NCBI GenBank assembly: GCA_028824415.1
Contig: JAPPDX010000106.1
Coordinates: 1 to 52,356, forward strand
From: a bacterium
GTDB taxonomy: Bacteria; Actinomycetota; Acidimicrobiia; Acidimicrobiales; CATQHL01
Direction: 5' to 3'
Length of the DNA stretch: 52,356 nucleotides
Below are positions 44,963 through 52,356 of this stretch, piece after piece. How positions within the stretch are numbered: the stretch's first letter is position 1; the number at the start of each line of letters is the position of its first letter. The translations under genes were made by a program, and so were the position numbers. Under the pieces are notes generated by a model. The model saw only the letters and a program-made list of their open reading frames with translations, was not told the origin of the DNA and made no database searches.

Positions 44963-46160
44963 CGGCGCGCTCCAGGATGTGCACGCCGCAGGAGGAGCCC
45001 AGCCCGATCACGTGAGCCAGGCCCACCCTGGCATCGGGAATCTGCCGGTCGCCCGCCTCACCCCGCAGGTGAGTGGCGATCTCGTAGATGTTCGCCACGC
45101 CGGTGGCGCCGATGGGGTGCCCCTTGGAGATGAGTCCTCCTGAGACGTTCACCGGCGTGGCGCCGTCGCGGTACGGAGCCCCCGAGTCGATGAAGTCTCC
45201 GGCGCCGCCGGGCTCGCAGAGCCGCAGGTTGTCGTAGTGGATGAGCTCGGCTGAGGCGAAGCAGTCGTGCAACTCCACCAGGTCGAGGTCCTCGGGGCCC
45301 ACGCCGGCCTGCTCGTAGGCGGTGTCGGCGGCGTTGCGGGTGAGCGTGTTGACGTCGGGCTGCACCTGCCCGCCCTCGACATACGGATCGCTCGTCAGCA
45401 CCGACGCCGAGATCTTCACCGCCCGGCGGCGCTGCTCGGCGGGAAGTGACCTCAGGCGCTCCTCACTCACGAGCACCGCCGCCGCCGCACCGTCACCGGT
45501 GGGACAGCACATCAGCAGCGTGTTGGGGTAGGCCACCATCGGCGAGGCCTTCACCTCCTCGAGGCTGAACTCCTTGCGGTACTGCGCCAGCGGGTTCAGC
45601 GTCGAGTGCAGGTGGTTCTTGTGGGCGATCCTGGCGAACTGGTCGAAGCCCACGCCGGGATTGTCGTGGGCGTAGCGCATACCTGCCTGGCCGAACACGC
45701 CCGGCATGGTCTTGGTGCCGAGCAGGCCGTCAACCGACCGCACCGACCCGAAGCGGCCCGACGGCTCGTAGGGGGTGGCGCCCTTGGGGGCTCGGGGAGG
45801 GCTGCCGAGCAGCCCCATCTTGCCCATCTTCTCCACCCCCAGGGCCAGCGCCATCGAGGCCTCCCCGGAGCGGATCGCCATGAGGGCGACGCGCACCGCT
45901 GTGGCGCCGGTGGCGCAGGCGTTGGCCACGTTGTAGATGCTGATACCCGTCTGGCCGATCTGGCCCAACAACTGCTGGCCCACGCTGGCGTTCGCCGAGA
46001 AGAGGGTCCCGCAGGCCAGCACATCGAGGTCATGCACCGTCACACCGCCGTCGTCGAGGGCTCCGAGCGCCGCCTCGGCGGCCAGGTCGACCAGGTCGCG
46101 GCCCTTGTGGCGGGTGAACCGGGTCATGGAGGTACCGAGAATCCAGACGCTGTCACTCAT
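44955..46160 (-). CDS. Thiolase family protein (acetyl-CoA acetyltransferase / lipid-transfer type)
   Basis: 401 aa thiolase-fold protein. Active-site Cys82 is in NVANACATGATAV, the His is in SKGHPIGATGVANI, and a second Cys sits in GLGSSCGVHILE; the LVELHDCFASAELI region contains the His-Asp of the family. It matches the SCP-x/DitF-like thiolases often encoded with a DUF35 partner, here the gene at 46233. Such pairs act as retro-aldolases or thiolases on sterol or short acyl-CoA side chains; the actual substrate is unknown. ATG with GAGGAG eight bases upstream. Confidence 0.82.
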   Translation of the reverse strand: MSDSVWILGTSMTRFTRHKGRDLVDLAAEAALGALDDGGVTVHDLDVLACGTLFSANASVGQQLLGQIGQTGISIYNVANACATGATAVRVALMAIRSGEASMALALGVEKMGKMGLLGSPPRAPKGATPYEPSGRFGSVRSVDGLLGTKTMPGVFGQAGMRYAHDNPGVGFDQFARIAHKNHLHSTLNPLAQYRKEFSLEEVKASPMVAYPNTLLMCCPTGDGAAAAVLVSEERLRSLPAEQRRRAVKISASVLTSDPYVEGGQVQPDVNTLTRNAADTAYEQAGVGPEDLDLVELHDCFASAELIHYDNLRLCEPGGAGDFIDSGAPYRDGATPVNVSGGLISKGHPIGATGVANIYEIATHLRGEAGDRQIPDARVGLAHVIGLGSSCGVHILERAAA

Positions 46161-46232
46161 GGTTGGCTCCTCAAGCTGGTTGTGGGGTTGATCCGGAGAC
46201 CGGCACGGCGCCCCTGGGGTTCGCGCCGGCCA

Positions 46233-46637
46233 TCAGGTGTTCGCGGGGGCGAACCCGAAGGCGATGCACTCGGTGCCCTCGCTGTCGGTGCCGGCCGGGT
46301 AGGTCACGAGCCGCACCGCCATGCCGAGTTGGATCTCGGCGGGGTCCGGCGGCACCTCCACGAGGTTGGCGCGAACCGTGGTCCCGTCGCCGGCCTCGAC
46401 GATCGCGGAGACGAAAGGCACCGTCACGCTGGGGGCGGCCCGGTGCACGATGGAGAACGCCCGCAGATGACCGGTCACCGCCACCGGGACGGGCGTGAAG
46501 CTGCGGGCGCCGCAGGACCCGCAGGCGTTGCGCCGGTCGAAGAAGCGCGCACCGCAACGGTCGCATTGCTGGGTCACGAGGTGCGGTTCGGGTTCGAGCA
46601 CCAGGTAGGCGACCAGAGGAATCCGTTCGGTTGCCAT
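46233..46637 (-). CDS. DUF35 OB-fold / zinc-ribbon acyl-CoA-binding protein
   Basis: 134 aa. A zinc ribbon CDRCGARFFDRRNACGSCG precedes an OB-fold with the GHLRAFSIVHRA and PFVSAIVEAGDGTTVRANLVEV segments typical of DUF35. These proteins pair with thiolases or hydratases and shape the CoA channel. It is upstream of the thiolase gene with a gap of 72 bases, same strand. The ATG at 46637 follows GGAGGCGCGG; the longer upstream frame is an antisense shadow of other genes. Confidence 0.85.
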   Translation of the reverse strand: MATERIPLVAYLVLEPEPHLVTQQCDRCGARFFDRRNACGSCGARSFTPVPVAVTGHLRAFSIVHRAAPSVTVPFVSAIVEAGDGTTVRANLVEVPPDPAEIQLGMAVRLVTYPAGTDSEGTECIAFGFAPANT

Positions 46638-46671
46638 CCGCGCCTCCGGGTCCGAGCAGGCGCCTCGAACC

Positions 46672-47286
46672 CTAGCGCCGGGAGTCACCCCAACAGCCCC
46701 AGTGCAGGATCTCATCGGGCTCCCGCCAACCGCGCGCCAGCGACCCGCTGGGGCGGTCAGGAGCCGGCCGGCCCAGCGCCACGACCCCCAGCAGCTCGAC
46801 CCCCGCGGGGACCCGCAGAGCCGCACGGACCGCGGCCTCCCCGTCGAACAGACCGAAGAACAGCGCCCCGAGACCGCGCTCGGTTGCCGCCAGCAGCAGG
46901 TTCTGCACGACGAACGCGCAGTCGATGAGCCAGTAGGGCACGGGCCAGGCCTGCTGCGATTCACCGAGACCCGCGGCCGCCTTGTCCCCCTCGCTGTAGC
47001 GGTCCAGGTAGCGGCGGCTGTCGGCGGCCGGCAAGACCAGTGCCGGAGCCTGCAGGAGGCCGGGCCAAGCAAAACCGGCGCGCCGCTCGGGGGGCAACGC
47101 GAGGTCCCAGAATGTTGTCAGGGCCTCAGGGGTGTCGAGGATGATCAGTTCGGCGCCCTGGGCGAATCCCGCCGACGGGGCACGCCTCGCCAGGAGGCAA
47201 AGTTCCTCGACCAGAGCGCTCTCCAAGGGACGAGGATCGAAGCTCCTAGTCATGTGGCGCGCCGCGATCAGCTCGCTCAGGGTCAC
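46672..47286 (-). CDS. Nitroreductase family protein
   Basis: 204 aa FMN-dependent oxidoreductase by family. MTRSFDPRPL at 12-21 binds the FMN phosphate, RRAPSAGFAQ is the following motif, and the GLGALFFGLFDGE and VVALGRPAPDRPSGS segments complete the fold. Substrate unknown. GTG start. Stop lies 34 bases before the DUF35 gene, so it may be part of the same transcript as thiolase-DUF35. Confidence 0.8.
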   Translation of the reverse strand: MTLSELIAARHMTRSFDPRPLESALVEELCLLARRAPSAGFAQGAELIILDTPEALTTFWDLALPPERRAGFAWPGLLQAPALVLPAADSRRYLDRYSEGDKAAAGLGESQQAWPVPYWLIDCAFVVQNLLLAATERGLGALFFGLFDGEAAVRAALRVPAGVELLGVVALGRPAPDRPSGSLARGWREPDEILHWGCWGDSRR

Positions 47287-47329
47287 GTCCGGCTACGCCT
47301 CCCCACTGCGGGTTCAGCGCCGCAGGGGC

Positions 47330-48001
47330 TCAGTCGCCGTAGCGCTGCAACCGTCCTGCCGTCGCCCAGGCCACCGCCACCAGGGAGTCTCCCCGCTTGC
47401 GCTGCAGCGGCGAGAACATGTCGACGAGGGCCTCATCGGTCCGCTCGGGTCGTAGCGTCTCGTAATCCAGCACGGCCGGCTGACCGCCGTCACCGGTCGC
47501 CATGAAGGAGCGCGGGTCGTAGACGCTGTTGCCGATCCGGTAGCGCTTCGCCAACCGCCGACCCCAGGCCCGCTCCTCGCCGTTGGCATTGTGCCCCGGA
47601 CGCGGGATCACATTGCCCAGAACCTTGAACACCTCGAAGGTGGCGGGGTCGTTCATCCGCACCCCCATCAGCACGTCCTCGTCGGGGAAGGCCATGACGG
47701 CGCGGTGCAACTGCTCGGCCACCAGTGCCTGCAGGACCGTGCTGCGCCGCGAGGTGCGCGCCACCGATCCCGCCCCGAGAATCACGACCGGGGTCCCGCC
47801 GATGCGTTCCAGCGTGGAGAACACGAAGCCGCGCAGCCGGCTGCCTTCGCGCGCCTCGGTCAGCAGTACCCAGAGTTCGGTCTGCTTGGAGAGGAACCCG
47901 ACCGTGAAGGGATTCTGACCATCCGCGCAGAGATCGGCCATCGCCTCCAGCTCGGCGTCGCTGACCGCAGTGCAATCCCTGCTCTCGACCTCAACTGCCA
48001 T
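47330..48001 (-). CDS. Conserved-looking protein of unknown function
   Basis: 223 aa, soluble, with no signal or membrane segment. The N-terminal half alternates strand and helix (GFVFSTLERIGGTPVVILGAG) in a way reminiscent of a GNAT acetyltransferase, followed by ARTSRRSTVLQALVAEQLHRAV, where an acetyl-CoA loop and helix could lie, but no clear Q/RxxGxG/A motif is seen. ATG start at 48001, 43 bases upstream of the nitroreductase on the same strand. I do not assign a function. Codon use is like its neighbours. Confidence 0.7.
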   Translation of the reverse strand: MAVEVESRDCTAVSDAELEAMADLCADGQNPFTVGFLSKQTELWVLLTEAREGSRLRGFVFSTLERIGGTPVVILGAGSVARTSRRSTVLQALVAEQLHRAVMAFPDEDVLMGVRMNDPATFEVFKVLGNVIPRPGHNANGEERAWGRRLAKRYRIGNSVYDPRSFMATGDGGQPAVLDYETLRPERTDEALVDMFSPLQRKRGDSLVAVAWATAGRLQRYGD

Positions 48002-48102
48002 TGTCGCCGCCTTGTCATTGTCCGGCCACTTCGATCACCGGGTGTATCCCCCAATAGTCCAGTGTGCCGGACAGCCGCGCGCAAACCGACGCGGCGCGGC
48101 GA

Positions 48103-51100
48103 TCAGACCTGCACGGCTCCGGCTCCAAGGAGCTGCCGCAACTCCGGCACGAGCCCCCCCTCGATATCGACGTGATATTCCTGAGGGAGCTGCAGCAGAT
48201 GCCCCCCGCCGACGAGGATCTCCACCGGCGAGTGACCACCGTGCTCGCTGAGCAGTCGTTTGAGCACGGCCATCCGGTCGGCGTCCACGCCGGCCGGTGG
48301 GAAGCGCAGGCGCAGCGCCCCGCGGGTCTCGGTGGCGAAGCCCTCCATGTCCATGCTGATGAGCTTGGGCTCCTCCTCGCGCCGGTCCAGGCGGGCCTTC
48401 AGGATCACCACCTCCTCATCGGCGAGCAGTCCGTCCTGGGCCTCCAGGGCTCTCGGAAAGACCGTCACCGGGATCATCCCCGTGCGGTCGTCGAGAGTGA
48501 AGGTGGCCATGTGGTGGCCGTTGCGCGTCTGGCGGCGCACCAGCGAGGTGATGGCGCCGGCCACCGTGACGATCAGACCGTCGGGCAACTCGGCCAGCTC
48601 GGCGACACTGTGCTCGCGCCGGGCGGTCAAGAGGTGCTCGATGCCGGCGAGGGGATGGTCGCTGATGTAGAGGCCGAGCATCTCCTTCTCCTCGGCCAGC
48701 ATCCGCTCGCGGGGGGCATGGGTGTCCGGCACGGCGGGCTTGGCGCTGTAGCCGGTCGAGACGCCCGCGTCTCCGAAGAGGCTCAACACGCCGGCCTCCC
48801 GGTCGCGCCGCTCCGCCATGGCCGCGTCGATGGTTCGGCCGTGCACGTTCAGCAGCCCCTGCCGTGGGTGATCGAGTGAGTCGAAGGCCCCGGCCTTGAT
48901 CAGGGAGGCGACGGTCCGCTTGTTGAGGACCGAGGGATCGACGCGGTCGCAGAAGTCGTCGAAGTCACCGAACCGGCCGCTCTCGCCGCGTGCCGCGATG
49001 ATCTGGGCCGCGTCGGCCGCCCCCACGTTGCGCACCGCCGACAGCCCGAACAGGATGCGCCCCCGATCCGGCGAGTTCGCGTCCAGCACCGGGGTGAAGT
49101 CCGAGAACGACTCGTTGACGTCGGGCACCAGCACGTCGATGCCCTGCAGGCGGCACTCCAGTAGGTACGGCGTGAGGCGCTCCATCTTGTCGCGCACACT
49201 GGTCAGCAGCGCGGCCATGTACTCAACCGGGTAGTTCGCCTTCAGGAAGGCCGTCTGGTAGGCCAGCAGGCCGTAGGCGTAGGAGTGGCTCTTGTTGAAG
49301 GCGTAGTCGGCGAACGGCTCAATCTGGTTCCACCACTGCTCCCCCACTCGGCGGCCGAAGCCAGTGGTTTCGCAGCCGTCGATGAACTTCTCCTTCTCCT
49401 CCGCCATCTTCTCCCGGATCTTCTTGCCGCAGGCCTTGCGGAGGTTGTCGGCCTCCTCCAGGCTGTAGCCGGCGAACACCTGAGCGATCCGCATCATGGA
49501 CTCCTGATAGATCATGAGCCCGTAGGTGTCGGCGAGGATCTCCTCCGCGGCCGGGTGCAGCAGCTTCACCTCCGCCCGGCCCATCTTCCGGTCCGCGTAG
49601 GTGATGTGCATGTTGTCCTTCATCGGACCCGGCCGGTAGAGCGCCACGAGGGCGGCGACGTCGTTGATGTCGCTGGGCAGCATGGAGCGCAGCAGGGCTC
49701 GCACCGGCGGACTCTCCAGCTGGAAGATGCCGGTCGTGTCGCCGCGTTGCAGCATCTCGTAGGTGGACCCGTCCTCAAGCGGCAGCGCCTCGACGTCGAG
49801 TTCCAGGCCGCGCAGGCGGGCCACGTGCGCCACCGTGTCGGTGATGACGTCCAGAGTGCGCAGGCCCAGGAAATCCATCTTGAGGAGACCCAGCTCCTCG
49901 ACCACGTCCATGTCGTACTGCGTGACGATCGGCGCGTCCTCGGTGCCCTGGCGGTCTGCCGGCTTGCGCTGGATCGGGACGTGGTTGGTGAGGGGATCGG
50001 GTGAGATCACCACGGCGGCGGCGTGAATGCCGTCCTGGCGGCGCAGTCCCTCGAGGCCCATGGCCACGTCGATGACCTCGCGAGCCTGGGGATCCTCGGC
50101 GTACATGGTGCGCAGGTCTCCCGCCAGGTCGTACCCGGCGCTGTAGGTGCTGTCGCGCTCCAAGCAGGCCTTCAGCGGTGTGGTCCGGCCCATGATCGGC
50201 TCGGGAACCGCCTTGGCGATCCTGTCGCCGACGGCGTAGGGATGGTCCAGCACCCGGGCCGCGTCGCGCACCGCGGCCCGCCCCTTGATGGTGGAGAAGG
50301 TGATGATCTGCGCCACGTGGTCACGTCCGTAGCGCTCCGCCGCGTAGCGGATGAGATCGTCCCGGTAGCGGGAGTCAAAGTCCATGTCGATGTCCGGCAT
50401 CTGGCGCCGGCCGGGGTTCAGGAACCGTTCGAACAGCAAGTCGTACCGCAGAGGGTCGAGGCTGGTGATCCCGAGGCAGTAGGAGACGGCGCAGCCGGCC
50501 GCGCTGCCCCGGCCAGGGCCGACCCGGATCCCGGCGGACCGGGCGTAGCGGATGAGGTCCCAGACGATCAGGAAGTACGAGGCGAAACCCATCGTGGCGA
50601 TCACCTGCAACTCGTAGGCCAGGCGATCGGAGGTGGCCTCGGACAGCTCGTCACCCCAGCGCGACCTGGCACCCTCGAGAGTCAGGTGGGCCAGGTAGGC
50701 GTCCGCGTCGGCGAAGCCCTCCGGCACCGGGAACGGCGGCAGCTTGATGTCCCCGAAGTCGATTTCGGTGCTGCAGCGCTCGGCGATTTCCAGCGTGCTG
50801 TCGCACGCCCCGGGCAGTTCGGCGAAGAGCCGGCGCATCTCCGCCGCCGTCTTGACGTAGTGCTCGTCGCCGTGGAACTTGAACCGGTTCGGATCGCTGC
50901 GGACGCTGCCGGTCTGGACGCAGAGCAGGGCGTCGTGTGCGATCGCGTCGCTGCGGTGCGTGTAGTGGCTGTCGTTCGTGGCGAGCAGTGGCAATTCCAG
51001 GCGCCGTGAGATCTCAAGCAACTGCGGCATGATTCGACCCTGCTCCTCGATGCCGTGATCCTGGAGTTCGACATACGTGCCACCGGGGCCGAAGATGTCC

Positions 51101-51630
51101 CGCAGGCGCCCCGCATGGCCAAGCGCCCTGTCGAAGTCGTCCTGCAACAGCGCCTGGCAGACGTGGCTGCCGAGGCAACCTGTGCTCGCCAGGATCCCCT
51201 CGGAATGGTCGGCCAGCACCTCCCAGTCCACTTTCGGCTTGTAGTAGTAGCCCTCCAGGAATGCGCGGCTGGCGATCTGGATGAGGTTGCGGTAACCGGC
51301 CGCGTTCTCCGCCAGCAGCGTCAGGTGGTAGTAGAGCTTGTGTCCTGTGGAGGTCTCGCCGCCGCTGTCGTCCACTTTGCCGCGCCGGGTCGGGCGCTCT
51401 CGGCGGTTCTCGTGCGCCATGTAGGCCTCGATGCCCAGGATGGGTTTCACGCCGCCGGCACGGCAGGCCTTGTAGAACGGGACGATCCCGTAGAGATTCC
51501 CGTGATCGGTGATCCCGAGCGCGGGCTGGCCGTCAGCCGCCACGGCGGTCACGAGCGCCTCGACGCGTGAGGCGCCGTCGAGCATCGAGTACTCGGTGTG
51601 GTTGTGCAGGTGAACGAAGCTGTCAGGCAT
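48103..51630 (-). CDS. dnaE: DNA polymerase III alpha subunit
   Basis: Replicative polymerase, 1175 aa, DnaE1 type. The PHP domain begins FVHLHNHTEYSMLDGASR and keeps ITDHGNLYG and other metal residues, so it may hold proofreading activity. The polymerase core has GPGRGSAAGC, the catalytic PDIDMDFDSRYRDD at about 413-426, GRAAVRDAARVL, and FNKSHSYAYGLLAYQTAFLKANYP; HhH and OB domains (TVAGAITSLVRRQTRNG) follow, ending in the tau-binding region. ATG 51630 fits the family start. A DnaA box is 41 bases upstream. Confidence 0.96.
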   Translation of the reverse strand: MPDSFVHLHNHTEYSMLDGASRVEALVTAVAADGQPALGITDHGNLYGIVPFYKACRAGGVKPILGIEAYMAHENRRERPTRRGKVDDSGGETSTGHKLYYHLTLLAENAAGYRNLIQIASRAFLEGYYYKPKVDWEVLADHSEGILASTGCLGSHVCQALLQDDFDRALGHAGRLRDIFGPGGTYVELQDHGIEEQGRIMPQLLEISRRLELPLLATNDSHYTHRSDAIAHDALLCVQTGSVRSDPNRFKFHGDEHYVKTAAEMRRLFAELPGACDSTLEIAERCSTEIDFGDIKLPPFPVPEGFADADAYLAHLTLEGARSRWGDELSEATSDRLAYELQVIATMGFASYFLIVWDLIRYARSAGIRVGPGRGSAAGCAVSYCLGITSLDPLRYDLLFERFLNPGRRQMPDIDMDFDSRYRDDLIRYAAERYGRDHVAQIITFSTIKGRAAVRDAARVLDHPYAVGDRIAKAVPEPIMGRTTPLKACLERDSTYSAGYDLAGDLRTMYAEDPQAREVIDVAMGLEGLRRQDGIHAAAVVISPDPLTNHVPIQRKPADRQGTEDAPIVTQYDMDVVEELGLLKMDFLGLRTLDVITDTVAHVARLRGLELDVEALPLEDGSTYEMLQRGDTTGIFQLESPPVRALLRSMLPSDINDVAALVALYRPGPMKDNMHITYADRKMGRAEVKLLHPAAEEILADTYGLMIYQESMMRIAQVFAGYSLEEADNLRKACGKKIREKMAEEKEKFIDGCETTGFGRRVGEQWWNQIEPFADYAFNKSHSYAYGLLAYQTAFLKANYPVEYMAALLTSVRDKMERLTPYLLECRLQGIDVLVPDVNESFSDFTPVLDANSPDRGRILFGLSAVRNVGAADAAQIIAARGESGRFGDFDDFCDRVDPSVLNKRTVASLIKAGAFDSLDHPRQGLLNVHGRTIDAAMAERRDREAGVLSLFGDAGVSTGYSAKPAVPDTHAPRERMLAEEKEMLGLYISDHPLAGIEHLLTARREHSVAELAELPDGLIVTVAGAITSLVRRQTRNGHHMATFTLDDRTGMIPVTVFPRALEAQDGLLADEEVVILKARLDRREEEPKLISMDMEGFATETRGALRLRFPPAGVDADRMAVLKRLLSEHGGHSPVEILVGGGHLLQLPQEYHVDIEGGLVPELRQLLGAGAVQV

Positions 51631-51670
51631 CGTCGGCTCCCCAGACTGTCCCCACGACGTCCCCACGCCC

Positions 51671-51679
51671 TGTGGACAA
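51671..51679 (-). promoter_or_regulatory. DnaA box upstream of dnaE
   Basis: The minus strand reads TTGTCCACA, the actinobacterial DnaA box consensus, 41 bases before the dnaE ATG. Two GTCCCCACG copies lie between it and the gene (51649-51668). The window here, 51631-51807, has no ORF. Confidence 0.5.
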
Positions 51680-51807
51680 ATCACAGCGTTGTCGTTTCGG
51701 CGCCGACCATAGCCGAGACGGGCGGGAGCGTGCGCTGCGGCCGCCCGGGGGCGGCGAGACGCCACCGGAAGGGTGGCGGCAGGAAGAGTGGAGGCGGGTC
51801 CCGCGCC

Positions 51808-52302
51808 CTAGAGGTAGGTGCCGGGTCGCGTGTCGGGGGGCGGCTCAGCGGCGGACTGCAGGGGCGGCAGTTGGCCGCGCATGTCCGCCAGCTGCCTGCG
51901 GGCGAGCACCTGCTGTGCGTAGAGCGTCGCCTGGATCCCCTGAATGAGCCCCTCCATCCAACCCACCAGCTGCGCCTTGGCGATGCGCAACTCCGCCTCG
52001 GTGGGCACCTCGGAATCGGGGAATGGCTGCGCCAGGCGTTCCAGCTCCTCGCGCAGGTCCGCCGAGACGGCCGAACCCAGTTCCTGTAGCGAGATCTCGT
52101 AGATCTCCCGCAGGCGATCGCGGCTGCGCTCGTCGAGAGGCGCCTCCCGTACCTCCTGCAGCAGGCCGCGCAGCATGGCCCCGACGCGCATCACCTTGGC
52201 AGGCTGCTCGATGGCGTCGCCATGAACCTGCCCGGTATCTTCCGGCGCGACGATCTCAGCGCGCTCGGGCTCGGTGGGACTGTGCTCGCTGTCGGAGGTC
52301 AT
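51808..52302 (-). CDS. bpa: Bacterial proteasome activator (Bpa/PafE)
   Basis: 164 aa, DUF2587. Ring-forming, ATP-independent activator of the 20S proteasome in actinobacteria. The four-helix core matches mycobacterial PafE closely: QPAKVMRVGAMLRGLLQEVREAPLD, the DRLREIYEISLQEL and LREELERLAQPF helices, AELRIAKAQLVGWMEGLIQGIQ and the ARRQLADMRGQLPP tail. The N-terminus is acidic. The C-terminal residues are GTYL, versus the GQYL that opens the proteasome gate, so Tyr-Leu is kept. ATG start at 52302. It shares the dnaE strand but has a 177-base gap. Confidence 0.88.
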   Translation of the reverse strand: MTSDSEHSPTEPERAEIVAPEDTGQVHGDAIEQPAKVMRVGAMLRGLLQEVREAPLDERSRDRLREIYEISLQELGSAVSADLREELERLAQPFPDSEVPTEAELRIAKAQLVGWMEGLIQGIQATLYAQQVLARRQLADMRGQLPPLQSAAEPPPDTRPGTYL

Positions 52303-52356
52303 TCGTGCGGGCTCCAGGTCGGGAACGATCAGGTGCTGTGACGCTAGCGGCCCGTC
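52303..52356. other. Window end, no gene seen
   Basis: A TAGCGT box on the minus strand (52342-52347) lies about 40 bases before the bpa start and could be its -10. Nothing else is seen. Confidence 0.3.

Overview
The window is high-GC bacterial chromosome, almost fully coding. Several genes point to the Actinomycetota: a mycothione reductase and a mycothiol synthase (low-molecular-weight thiol is mycothiol), a Bpa/PafE-type activator of the bacterial 20S proteasome, an EF-G2-like GTPase, a DUF222-HNH protein of the 13E12 type and a class II DAHP synthase. A deep-branching class such as Acidimicrobiia is a reasonable guess, but sequence reading alone cannot fix it. GTG starts, 4-base GTGA/ATGA overlaps and a -10-like TANNNT placed 6-8 bases before the start codon (leaderless-type promoters) recur throughout.

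Layout. 1-200: long perfect inverted repeat at the window edge. 278-7100: small unknown ORF, 3-hydroxyacyl-CoA dehydrogenase, a CopC-CopD protein with an unusual Cys-rich C-terminal repeat domain, an MFS exporter and an EF-G-like GTPase. 7289-15140: mycothione reductase, malonyl/acyl-CoA synthetase, chorismate synthase, RsfS, NadD, a sigma-70 family factor with a CRP-type site upstream, class II DAHP synthase and tRNA-Leu(CAA). 15388-20824: type II fatty-acid synthesis cluster fabD-fabH-fabG-acpP-fabF, followed by two tandem copies of the fabF 3' end, then a convergent bcp-fabZ pair. The bcp gene carries an in-frame TGA exactly at the peroxidatic cysteine position and a SECIS-like hairpin, so it is read here as a selenoprotein. 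20999-24318: peptide/nickel-type ABC substrate-binding protein and a DUF3179 lipoprotein.

24315-35599 is one long minus-strand amino-acid operon in the order hisD-hisC-hisB-hisH-hisA-hisF-groES-like-hisI-trpE-ygfZ-trpF-trpB-trpA-DUF3179. The his genes hisG, hisE and a histidinol phosphatase, and the trp genes trpC, trpD and trpG, are not in the window. 35716-39838: endonuclease III, a Tat-exported sulfite-oxidase-like molybdoenzyme, mycothiol synthase, a small membrane protein, a palindromic repeat pair and menG. 40187-41449: DUF222-HNH gene behind an AT-rich, operator-like promoter. 41664-47286: menA, a DUF255 thioredoxin-like protein, a thiolase/DUF35 pair and a nitroreductase. 47330-52302: an unknown protein, dnaE with a DnaA box upstream, and bpa.

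Together the genes cover central biosynthesis (fatty acids, His, Trp, chorismate, menaquinone, NAD), thiol and peroxide defence, DNA replication and repair, and protein quality control. No CRISPR array, prophage or insertion sequence was seen. The most notable items are the selenocysteine peroxiredoxin, the fabF tail repeats, the FabD with an extra barrel-sandwich-like domain, and the CopC-CopD-Cys-repeat fusion.
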